Source: Moraxellaceae bacterium
GTDB taxonomy: Bacteria > Pseudomonadota > Gammaproteobacteria > Pseudomonadales > UBA3067
Assembly: GCA_002401525.1 (NCBI GenBank)
Contig: NVTH01000085.1
Location: 1 to 13,855, forward strand
Length of the DNA: 13,855 nucleotides
Direction: 5' to 3'
A program made the translations under genes and the position numbers. The notes below the pieces were generated by a model. The model was not told the DNA's origin, ran no database searches, and saw nothing but the letters and a program-made list of their open reading frames with translations. Positions within the stretch are counted from its first letter, which is position 1. Every line of letters starts with the position of its first letter. Positions 1-5,823 of the stretch are shown piece after piece.

Positions 1-818
1 AGCCCATCCTAAATAGCCAAACCATACAACGCTGCATGGAATACGCCTCCACCTTTGATCTCACCTTGTTTGTTAATCCTCAAGATCACGATCTGGCACA
101 AAATGGCTGCGCCCACGAAGGCCCCACGGCCTCTAAACTAGGCTTGCCTACCATTCCTGAGACTGCCGAAACTATTGCTGTGGCGAAATACTTATTACTC
201 GCCGAACACACCAACACCCGGATTCATTTCAATCAGCTTTCAGTTCAACGCTCGCTCGATTTAATTCAACAAGGCAAAGACCGGGGCTTACAAGTCAGCG
301 CCGACGTCAGCGCTCATCAATTAATTCTAACGGATGAATGCCTCTCTGAATTTGATGGCGTCTACCACGTGCGCCCACCACTGCGCTGTCGATCCAATCG
401 AGACGGCTTACGCAATGGCATTAAAGCGGGCATCATCAGCAGCATTTGCTCAGACCATCAACCCCATGAAGTCGCAGCAAAAATGGCCCCCTTTGCAGCC
501 ACAGAACCCGGCATCTCAAGCCTCGAGACCCTATTGCCCCTCACTCTGCGCCTAGTGGACGAAGGCAGCCTAACACTCAACCAAGCCATTGCTTGCTTGA
601 CCCATGGTCCAGCGTCAGTGCTTCAAATCGACGAAGGCGTCATTCAAGTCGGTCAAAAAGCCAACTTGTGTCTATTTGACCCCCAAGCCGAATACCAGCT
701 TAGCGAACAAAGCCTCAAATCCACCGGCAAAAACTCACCCTTTCTAAACCAGACCTTAAAAGGCCAAGTTCGTTATACCCTATTGGAAGGCAAAATCAGC
801 TATCAAAGCCAACTTTAA
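1..818 (+). CDS. pyrC': Dihydroorotase-like protein, probably non-catalytic (3' part only)
   Basis: The gene is cut by the left edge; the frame is open from base 3, so the ATG at 36 is internal. About 271 C-terminal residues of an amidohydrolase-fold dihydroorotase are visible, ending in TAA at 816-818. The family is recognisable from GCAHEGPTASKLGLPTIPE, the segment YHVRPPLRCRSNRDGLR, SDHQPHE (where active enzymes have DHAPH) and ATEPGISSLETLLPL. Where active class I enzymes carry a metal-binding His in a VxHVS-type motif, this protein reads HFNQLS, and the usual TPHH stretch reads DVSAHQL. These losses match the pseudomonad PyrC' group, which does not catalyse dihydroorotate formation but assembles with aspartate transcarbamoylase (PyrB) as a structural subunit. 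pyrB would therefore be expected just upstream, outside the window. Identity to the family is secure; the non-catalytic role is inferred from the substituted residues, and the N-terminal HxH motif is not visible. Confidence 0.88.
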   Translation, partial: PILNSQTIQRCMEYASTFDLTLFVNPQDHDLAQNGCAHEGPTASKLGLPTIPETAETIAVAKYLLLAEHTNTRIHFNQLSVQRSLDLIQQGKDRGLQVSADVSAHQLILTDECLSEFDGVYHVRPPLRCRSNRDGLRNGIKAGIISSICSDHQPHEVAAKMAPFAATEPGISSLETLLPLTLRLVDEGSLTLNQAIACLTHGPASVLQIDEGVIQVGQKANLCLFDPQAEYQLSEQSLKSTGKNSPFLNQTLKGQVRYTLLEGKISYQSQL

Positions 819-848
819 CCTTGGCCTTGGCCTTGGCCTTGGCCTTGG
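819..848. repeat. Five tandem CCTTGG hexamers
   Basis: Five uninterrupted copies of CCTTGG begin on the base right after the TAA stop of the dihydroorotase-like gene. The array lies outside coding sequence, so copy-number change would not alter the protein. No role can be assigned. Confidence 0.9.
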
Positions 849-891
849 CAGCTCTGCCCAGCCTCCTGCCGTTAATTAAAACCTCCCCTGA

Positions 892-948
892 AAAAACGCG
901 CTAATAACGCCATTATTTACAACACTACAATCTAACCGACGCGTTTTT
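892..948. terminator. Possible long-loop terminator after the dihydroorotase-like gene
   Basis: A 9-base inverted repeat, AAAAACGCG at 892-900 and CGCGTTTTT at 940-948, surrounds a 39-base loop. The right arm supplies a T run on the plus strand. The stem has few G:C pairs and the loop is long, so termination is only a possibility. It sits between the pyr gene and the promoter of the sulfur regulator, where a terminator would be expected. Confidence 0.25.
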
Positions 949-952
949 CATC

Positions 953-980
953 TTGCCGAAGATACCATAGGGGGTATAGT
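953..980 (+). promoter_or_regulatory. Promoter and CstR/CsoR-type operator of the sulfur regulator
   Basis: A candidate -35 TTGCCG (953-958) and -10 TATAGT (975-980) are 16 bases apart. The spacer holds an imperfect palindrome at 962-977: ATACC, six bases, GGTAT, with a G run on the right. This resembles the ATACCC...GGGTAT-like operators of persulfide sensors of the CstR branch. Because the palindrome fills the spacer and enters the -10, a bound tetramer would block RNA polymerase, which is the usual autorepression arrangement. The Shine-Dalgarno AGGAG follows at 991-995. Confidence 0.6.
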
Positions 981-1002
981 ATAAAGCCAGAGGAGTAATT
1001 TA

Positions 1003-1263
1003 ATGGCCAAAGAAAACACCAAAGACCAGATCTTAAAACGCATTGCTCGCATTGAAGGTCAGTTACGAGGCGTTCAAAAGCTCATCAAAGAGAATGCTGA
1101 TTGCGAAAAAATTGCGCAGCAAATGAGTGCCGCACGAAAAGCGCTCGAAAAAAGCAATCATTTGATGCTGGCTTGCATGATAGAAGAGCAGCTTCTAGAA
1201 CAGTCGCCTGAATTAAAATTGCAGACCGACGACATCAAAAGCCTTCTGTCCAAGTATTTGTAA
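1003..1263 (+). CDS. CsoR/FrmR/CstR-family transcriptional repressor
   Basis: This 86-residue all-helical protein has the family hallmarks: the N-terminal LKRIARIEGQLRGVQKLI helix (about residues 11-28), Cys34 at the conserved first ligand position, and QQMSAARKALEKSN in the second helix. It would act as a DNA-binding tetramer on the palindrome at 962-977. The copper sensor CsoR uses Cys, then His 25 residues later and Cys 29 later; FrmR and RcnR also need the His. Here those two places hold Met59 and Gln63, so copper sensing in the CsoR manner looks unlikely. The only other cysteine is Cys58, 24 residues after Cys34, which is not the 29-residue spacing of CstR. The neighbouring persulfide dioxygenase and YeeE/YedE genes argue for a sulfur-species sensor working by cysteine chemistry. 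The ATG has AGGAG seven bases upstream. Family certain; inducer inferred. Confidence 0.9.
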   Translation: MAKENTKDQILKRIARIEGQLRGVQKLIKENADCEKIAQQMSAARKALEKSNHLMLACMIEEQLLEQSPELKLQTDDIKSLLSKYL

Positions 1264-1304
1264 TCTTAAAACCTGACGTGGTCACTTCATGGCACCTCTA
1301 TAAA

Positions 1305-1331
1305 TTCACTGCGAACATTTGCCACTATAAT
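1305..1331 (+). promoter_or_regulatory. Candidate second promoter ahead of the permease genes
   Basis: A consensus -10, TATAAT at 1326-1331, lies 38 bases before the TTG start at 1369. The best -35 is TTCACT at 1305-1310, with a short 15-base spacer. A small palindrome, TGACgtgGTCA at 1274-1284, lies upstream. If real, the permease and dioxygenase genes can be transcribed separately from the regulator. I see no second copy of the ATACC/GGTAT operator here. Confidence 0.4.
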
Positions 1332-1368
1332 AAGTAACAAGCCCGCCAACAACTTATAGGCCACTATT

Positions 1369-1794
1369 TTGGACACTGAATTTTTTAACACCGGCATTAT
1401 TAACGCCATCGGCGGCGGCTTTCTAATCGGCACTTCAGCCGTTTTAATGATGTTACTGAATGGAAGAATCGCAGGGATTAGCGGGATTTTTTTCCAACTT
1501 AGTAAGCCAACACAAAAACCAATGTGGCAGCTGGCTTTTATTGTCGGCCTTCTTGGCGGTGCCTTCCTCTACTTCCACTTTACCAATCAAGCTTATCCTC
1601 ACGTGCTCTTCTCTTGGGAACTGGCAATAGTAGGCGGATTTATAGTGGGTGTTGGCACCCGATTAAGCAGCGGTTGCACGAGTGGCCACGGCGTTTGCGG
1701 CATCAGCCGTTTTTCACCTCGATCCATCGTCGCCACGCTGGTTTTTATGAGCACTGGCATTTTCACCGCCAGCCTATTTTCATTGATTGATTGA
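1369..1794 (+). CDS. YeeE/YedE family membrane protein, N-terminal half (sulfur-compound permease subunit)
   Basis: A 141-residue integral membrane protein with about four hydrophobic segments. The first (INAIGGGFLIGTSAVLMMLL, followed by NGRIAGISGI) and the GTRLSSGCTSGHGVCGISRFSPRS block with Cys103 and Cys110 are signatures of the YeeE/YedE (DUF395) family. Thiosulfate importers such as TsuA belong to this family, and conserved cysteines lie along the substrate path. Full-length members carry two such halves in one chain; here the halves are separate genes, as in PmpA/PmpB-type pairs. I accept the TTG start because the conserved first helix would be lost from the next ATG (1444); a weak TAGG lies eight bases upstream. 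The stop is nine bases before the ATG of the partner gene, implying translational coupling and a heterodimer. The exact substrate (thiosulfate, sulfite or another sulfur species) cannot be read from sequence. Confidence 0.85.
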   Translation: MDTEFFNTGIINAIGGGFLIGTSAVLMMLLNGRIAGISGIFFQLSKPTQKPMWQLAFIVGLLGGAFLYFHFTNQAYPHVLFSWELAIVGGFIVGVGTRLSSGCTSGHGVCGISRFSPRSIVATLVFMSTGIFTASLFSLID

Positions 1795-1803
1795 GTGAGT
1801 CCC

Positions 1804-2220
1804 ATGAAACTATCTCAAATAATAGTCAGCCTCGTTTCAGGCATGCTATTTGGAATAGGACTAGCGTTGTCAGGAATGATGGATCCAAAAATTGTCACCG
1901 CATTTTTAAACCCTTTTGGCGACTGGAACTATTCCTTGGCGTTTGTAATGGCCAGCGCAATCTCGGTGACCGCGCCGGCTTTTTATTTTATTTTTAAGAA
2001 AAACAAACCGATACTCGACGATTCATTTTATGTCAGCGACCTTAAAAATATCGATAAGAAACTGCTTATCGGTGGCGCTCTATTTGGAATAGGATGGGGC
2101 ATTTATGGCTTATGCCCAGGCCCTGCCATTGCCCAATTATTCAGCTATCAACCCGAAATAATTATTTTTGTATTCGCAATGATGGGCGGCATGCTAGCCA
2201 CCGAAAAACTTTCAAGATAA
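1804..2220 (+). CDS. YeeE/YedE family membrane protein, C-terminal half (sulfur-compound permease subunit)
   Basis: A 138-residue membrane protein with about four hydrophobic helices. It shows GLALSGMMDPKIVTAFLNP in the first part and LIGGALFGIGWGIYGLCPGPA in the second, both typical of the second half of YeeE/YedE transporters. Cys104 in GLCPGPA is the conserved cysteine of this half. A GTG at 1795 directly follows the upstream stop and would add three residues; I prefer the ATG at 1804 because GAGTGAG just upstream can act as a weak Shine-Dalgarno and the ATG begins the usual short polar N-terminus. Together with the preceding gene it should form one permease in the inner membrane, feeding or exporting sulfur for the persulfide-oxidising enzyme encoded next. 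Confidence 0.84.
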   Translation: MKLSQIIVSLVSGMLFGIGLALSGMMDPKIVTAFLNPFGDWNYSLAFVMASAISVTAPAFYFIFKKNKPILDDSFYVSDLKNIDKKLLIGGALFGIGWGIYGLCPGPAIAQLFSYQPEIIIFVFAMMGGMLATEKLSR

Positions 2221-2264
2221 AGATCACAGTTAGGAATCACACGCTTAATTAGGAACCCGAAAAT

Positions 2265-3332
2265 ATGAATAACGAGTTTATTTTAAAACAACTTTTCGAT
2301 GATCAATCGAGCACCTATTCCTACCTTCTGATTGACCGGCCATCAAAACAGGCGCTTTTAATTGATCCCGTCTACGAACAACATGAGCGAGATTTATCGC
2401 TTATTAATGAACTAGAGTTAAAGCTTCTGGCTTGCATTGATACCCATTGCCACGCCGACCACGTGACGGGTGCGTGGCTAATGAAACACAAGGTATCCAG
2501 CAAAATAATGGCTTCTGTTGGCTCGGGCATCGCATCGCTCGATCAAAAATTGAAAGACGGCGAACAGATAAATTTCGGAACACATCACTTATCGGTAAGG
2601 GAGACCCCTGGCCATACCGACGGCTGCATTGCCTTGGTACTGAATGACGAATCCATGGTGTTTAGCGGCGACTGCCTACTCATTAGATCCTGCGGTCGAA
2701 CTGATTTTCAGCAAGGCTCGGCGCAAAAACTCTACCACTCAATCAAAAACAAATTATTTAATTTACCCAACGATTGCATCGTCTACCCGGCACATGACTA
2801 TGCCGGACGCATGAGCAGCAGCATTGGCGAAGAAAAAAAACTCAATCCGCGTATTGGAGGAAAAGCCAACCTAGAAGATTTTGTTGGCTACATGGAAAAT
2901 ATGCAGCTTCCTCACCCCAAAAAATTAGACATTGCCGTGCCGGCTAATCTTAAAGCCGGGCGTCCGGCCGAAGATAAGTTACCCATTCAACCTGACTGGG
3001 CGCCAGTGACGACTACTTTCAGCCAAGTACTGCAGATTACCCCTCAATGGGTGGCCTCTCACAGGAAAGAATTGCATATCTTGGATGTGCGTCCATTGCA
3101 TGAACTAAAAGAAGAGAGCACCAGAATTGAAGGCGCACAACACATCCCCATCAATGAACTTCGCGATCGAGTTTCAGAAGTGCCTGATGATAAACCAGTG
3201 ATGACAATCTGTAGATCAGGGAAAAGATCCGTATTAGCGTTTACAATATTACGAGAAGCTGGCGCAAAAAAAGTTGCCAATATCGACGGTGGATTACTCC
3301 GTTGGCTAGAGGAAGGGCTGCCAACTATATAA
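2265..3332 (+). CDS. Persulfide dioxygenase fused to a C-terminal rhodanese domain
   Basis: This 355-residue protein joins two domains. Residues 1 to about 240 are a metallo-beta-lactamase fold of the ETHE1/Blh type: THCHADH (His61, His63, Asp65, His66), ETPGHTDGC (His117), FSGDCLLIRSCGRTDF (Asp136) and YPAHDY (His177). His117, Asp136 and one of the first cluster, probably His61, correspond to the 2-His/1-carboxylate iron site of ETHE1 enzymes, which oxidise glutathione persulfide to sulfite and glutathione. Residues from about 255 to 355 form a rhodanese domain with LDVRP and the active loop CRSGKRS, Cys316 being the sulfur carrier. Such fusions resemble CstB and related proteins that couple persulfide oxidation with thiosulfate transfer. 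AGGAA lies nine bases before the ATG. It is cytosolic and follows the permease pair after a 44-base gap, supporting one sulfur-detoxification unit under the CstR-like repressor. Function is confident; whether the physiological product is sulfite or thiosulfate is not visible. Confidence 0.93.
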   Translation: MNNEFILKQLFDDQSSTYSYLLIDRPSKQALLIDPVYEQHERDLSLINELELKLLACIDTHCHADHVTGAWLMKHKVSSKIMASVGSGIASLDQKLKDGEQINFGTHHLSVRETPGHTDGCIALVLNDESMVFSGDCLLIRSCGRTDFQQGSAQKLYHSIKNKLFNLPNDCIVYPAHDYAGRMSSSIGEEKKLNPRIGGKANLEDFVGYMENMQLPHPKKLDIAVPANLKAGRPAEDKLPIQPDWAPVTTTFSQVLQITPQWVASHRKELHILDVRPLHELKEESTRIEGAQHIPINELRDRVSEVPDDKPVMTICRSGKRSVLAFTILREAGAKKVANIDGGLLRWLEEGLPTI

Positions 3333-3365
3333 GCGATTGACTGTATTAGTGACCCCAATTTCCTC

Positions 3366-3380
3366 ATCTAACATTTAGAT
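3366..3380. repeat. Small perfect inverted repeat between convergent genes
   Basis: ATCTAA, the three-base loop CAT, and TTAGAT make a perfect six-base hairpin in the 51-base gap between the dioxygenase stop (3332) and the stop of the minus-strand gene (3384). It is AT-rich and lacks a clear T run, so it is at best a weak terminator. Confidence 0.3.
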
Positions 3381-3383
3381 ACA

Positions 3384-3779
3384 TTACTCAATCCCCTGAA
3401 AATTTTCTCGCACTTTCGCCAAGTCCTCATCCGAAATGCTTTGCACCTGCACCAAGTTATCAAAATCGTTTGAATCCAAAACTTCAGCAGGTGAGTGCCT
3501 GCCTTTTACAAAAACCACTAGCTTCGCCTTAGACAATCGAGCCGCTGTTTTTTGCTTTCCCGAGTAATCTGATACCAGCAGTATCGTGGCATTATAACTT
3601 TTCACTCGGCTTGATTCCGGTAACATATTGGCAATCGCTAATGCCACACTTTTACCCAACTTTTTATCCTTTGCCAAATAGACAACATAGACGTCAGGTG
3701 CCCCAGCATAAACAACAGGAACACTGAAGAAGGCAAATGACACTAGGGCAACTATCACTACGCTATTAAATTTGTTCAT
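3384..3779 (-). CDS. Small exported protein of unknown function, paired with a porin
   Basis: I do not recognise this 131-residue protein. It begins with a clear signal peptide: MNK, a hydrophobic stretch to residue 23, and VYA followed by GAP, with cleavage likely after Ala25 or Ala27. The mature part of roughly 105 residues has no cysteine. It reads like a small alpha/beta domain: strand VYVVYLA, helix, strand ATILLVSDYSG, a basic helix KQKTAARLSKA, then strand KLVVFVKGRH, ending with an acidic tail. It lies only 15 bases after the stop of the porin-like gene and has a strong GGGAGGG Shine-Dalgarno eight bases before ATG, so the two are almost certainly co-transcribed. That suggests a periplasmic partner of the outer-membrane protein, such as a solute-handling or assembly factor, but this is inference from position only. 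Confidence 0.8.
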   Translation of the reverse strand: MNKFNSVVIVALVSFAFFSVPVVYAGAPDVYVVYLAKDKKLGKSVALAIANMLPESSRVKSYNATILLVSDYSGKQKTAARLSKAKLVVFVKGRHSPAEVLDSNDFDNLVQVQSISDEDLAKVRENFQGIE

Positions 3780-3794
3780 GCTCGTCGCCCTCCC

Positions 3795-5306
3795 TTAAAA
3801 GTTGGCAATGATTGAAAGCATATCCATTGTGATCTCTTCTTCACCGCCTGCGGCAACAAAAGGACCCGGAGCATTCTCAAAATCCTCTAACGTATGGCGT
3901 TGGTGCTCAGCTCGCAAGCGAACGTCTTTTACGAATTGCCATTCGACTCCGAAAGTTTGCCGAGAACGATGAAATGGCGTAAAGCTGGCTTCGTCATTAG
4001 TATTCACCCGGTCATAGCGAAGTACCAGCTTCACGTATTGACTATTATTATCACCGTATTTTTTAACGCTGTAGGCACCCTCTAGATAGGACGCGGACAT
4101 ACTGTAATCACCCGTAGAAATATTCACTCCGCTCGGCCCCATCGCAACAACGGGATTTAACCCCGCAGTTTGCTCTACCTCTGCGCGTACTATCTCACCT
4201 TTTACATGCCATCGAGGCTGAGTTAAATCAACGTGAATACCGGTCATGGTGAGGTTCTGATCCGCGTCTTCATCCCAAGCGCCGCTGTACAAAGACACGC
4301 CAATATTCAACGGCAAGGCATAGGGAGTAAATGTTAACTTGGCGCTGTAGGCTAAATCGCTATTAATATCACTGTTGTCATCCCAGTCTGAACGCGCATT
4401 GTGCAGCCCATCCCTCACCCGCACGGTAGGATGAACTGCCATCATAGTGTCCATACTCGTGTCCATACTTGAACTCATGTCGGAATCCATATCCATGCTC
4501 GAGTCCATACTTGAACTCATGTCGGGATCCATATCCATGCTCGAGCCCATACTGGAATCCATATCCGAGCCCATGCTCATAGCCATCATCATGGTGGAAC
4601 TTAAAGTTACTTCATTGGTATCCAACACAGCACCTTCAACGCCCAAACCATTAATGACCGCTACTTTGAGATTCAATATCCCCTGATTAAATTCTCTAGA
4701 CCAATTCAGCATGAGCCCAAAATCGGTCCAGCCGTATTGCTCAAAATCGATCGCTGCATTATTAGACGGAACTACCTGCCAAGCCGTAAAAGGCTGACTC
4801 ATTAAGGTTTGTTTAAAATTGGGTTTGTTTTCATTGTATTGAAGAAAGGGGACTAATATTCTTCCAAATCTAACATTAAGATTACCAAGACCATCCAATT
4901 CCCAATCGCGCATCGCCGCGATGTCAAAATCAAAATAATAATAATTTAATGCGCCCTTTAAGCGCTTATCTCTTCCACTGGCATTCTTATCGCTGAGATC
5001 GTAGCTAGTTTCGAGTTCAGTAGAAAACAACAGATTATCAGTGACAAGTAGGTCTGCGAAAATTGATGCTTCTCGCACTTGAATCAACGCTTCGTTTGGA
5101 TCCCGCTCAAGGAATTCAGGCATCCCATCATGTTTCATGTAATGGGCATTGATATACCCACTTAGATTAACCCGCCCATCAGTGGTTTCTCGCAGCGAAT
5201 CCGACAATTTCCCTAACGCACTGATTGGATTCATTGCTTGTAGATTAAATGAGGTGCAGACGATTAAAAAGCAAAAACAGCGCGCAATGAAATGATATAA
5301 GGGCAT
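3795..5306 (-). CDS. Porin-like outer-membrane beta-barrel with a Met/Asp/Ser-rich loop
   Basis: This 503-residue protein has a signal peptide (residues 1-24, cut after LQA). The early segment GRVNLSGYINAHYM, the alternating hydrophobic strands and the C-terminal LSIIANF with a final Phe are typical of outer-membrane barrels inserted by the Bam machinery. The overall look is of a phosphate-selective-porin (OprO/OprP) or similar porin; the substrate is unknown. Residues 239-289 form a low-complexity block with 18 Met, 11 Asp and 16 Ser among 51 residues, lying between predicted strands, so it probably forms a loop. Methionine clusters can bind soft metals such as Cu(I) or Ag(I), and acidic residues hard cations, but no binding is shown here. 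The ATG at 5306 has AGGAG six bases upstream and the gene leads a two-gene operon. Barrel identity is good; family name is less certain. Confidence 0.82.
   Translation of the reverse strand: MPLYHFIARCFCFLIVCTSFNLQAMNPISALGKLSDSLRETTDGRVNLSGYINAHYMKHDGMPEFLERDPNEALIQVREASIFADLLVTDNLLFSTELETSYDLSDKNASGRDKRLKGALNYYYFDFDIAAMRDWELDGLGNLNVRFGRILVPFLQYNENKPNFKQTLMSQPFTAWQVVPSNNAAIDFEQYGWTDFGLMLNWSREFNQGILNLKVAVINGLGVEGAVLDTNEVTLSSTMMMAMSMGSDMDSSMGSSMDMDPDMSSSMDSSMDMDSDMSSSMDTSMDTMMAVHPTVRVRDGLHNARSDWDDNSDINSDLAYSAKLTFTPYALPLNIGVSLYSGAWDEDADQNLTMTGIHVDLTQPRWHVKGEIVRAEVEQTAGLNPVVAMGPSGVNISTGDYSMSASYLEGAYSVKKYGDNNSQYVKLVLRYDRVNTNDEASFTPFHRSRQTFGVEWQFVKDVRLRAEHQRHTLEDFENAPGPFVAAGGEEEITMDMLSIIANF
4440..4592. 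repeat. Repetitive coding block with 42-base tandem units
   Basis: Two copies of a 42-base unit start at 4461 and 4503 and differ at one base; a partial, more diverged third copy starts at 4545. On the minus strand each unit encodes 14 residues containing SMDMD and DMSSSMDS. Being a multiple of three, unit gain or loss would lengthen or shorten the porin loop without breaking the frame. Confidence 0.88.
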
Positions 5307-5823
5307 ACGGTACTCCTAGTGATAATCCTATTGCCTAGAATCAACCACTGACTTCGATCAATGAATAGCCCATCCCATAAAAGTCATTTTTTAGGATGGG
5401 TTTAATATCGGCACAAATTGGCTACAGAAGACAAGCATCTTTAAGTTACTATCTACTGCCTTAATGCGAGTTTAGACCAATTTCAAAACCACTGTTGCTA
5501 TCAATTTATGATCTCCGCCCCTAGTCAGCGTGAATTTTCAGCTTCTAATTAACCTGTTAATTAAGCGCCCTGCCAGCATCACGTTAATGATCTAAGCGTT
5601 AAAATTAATAGAACCATATTCATTAACGTCACCTTCAACACAATCTAAATCGCGCCCAAATACTGCTAAACTTAAGTCATTAGAAGAAAATTCTATTTTT
5701 TAAGGCCCCAATATATTTATTTAATTTTAACATTTAAAAATCCAGCCCCGACGTTACAAGCAACATAATATTTAATTTAATGTCATCGAGTACAAATTAA
5801 GCCAAGTGTTTGGCAGCTAAATA
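5307..5823. other. Gene-free divergent intergenic region with inverted repeats
   Basis: This 517-base AT-rich stretch separates the minus-strand porin operon from the plus-strand sensor kinase. I see no credible coding frame. Besides the hairpin at 5369-5400 it contains TAATTAAC-CT-GTTAATTA (5546-5563) and a perfect 10-base inverted repeat, ACGTTAATGA (5581-5590) with TCATTAACGT (5620-5629). GCCAA-GTGT-TTGGC (5801-5814) lies just before the kinase start. A possible extended -10 for the kinase is TGCTAAACT (5664-5672). The spacing suggests binding sites for one or more regulators of the divergent genes. Confidence 0.6.
5369..5400. promoter_or_regulatory. Hairpin upstream of the porin operon
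   Basis: CCCATCC (5369-5375) and GGATGGG (5394-5400) pair perfectly. Inside them TAAAA (5378-5382) can pair with TTTTA (5389-5393), giving a long stem with a short loop. It lies 63 bases upstream of the porin start, in its promoter or 5' leader. On the plus strand it is followed by TTTAAT, a poor terminator tail. It may be an operator or leader structure. Confidence 0.4.

Noticed and set aside
819..848. CRISPR or long direct-repeat array
   Set aside because: The units are six-base simple repeats with no spacers.
1003..1263. Copper-sensing CsoR regulating a copper system with the Met-rich porin
   Set aside because: The His and second Cys of the copper site are Met and Gln, and the adjacent genes are sulfur genes, not copper ATPases or chaperones.
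1274..1284. Palindrome TGACgtgGTCA after the regulator gene as a second repressor site
   Set aside because: It does not match the ATACC/GGTAT operator and is short enough to occur by chance.
4447..4686. 79-codon plus-strand frame rich in Ser, Glu, Met and Ile opposite the porin gene
   Set aside because: It is the antisense reading of the 42-base repeats in the porin gene, with no start signal of its own.
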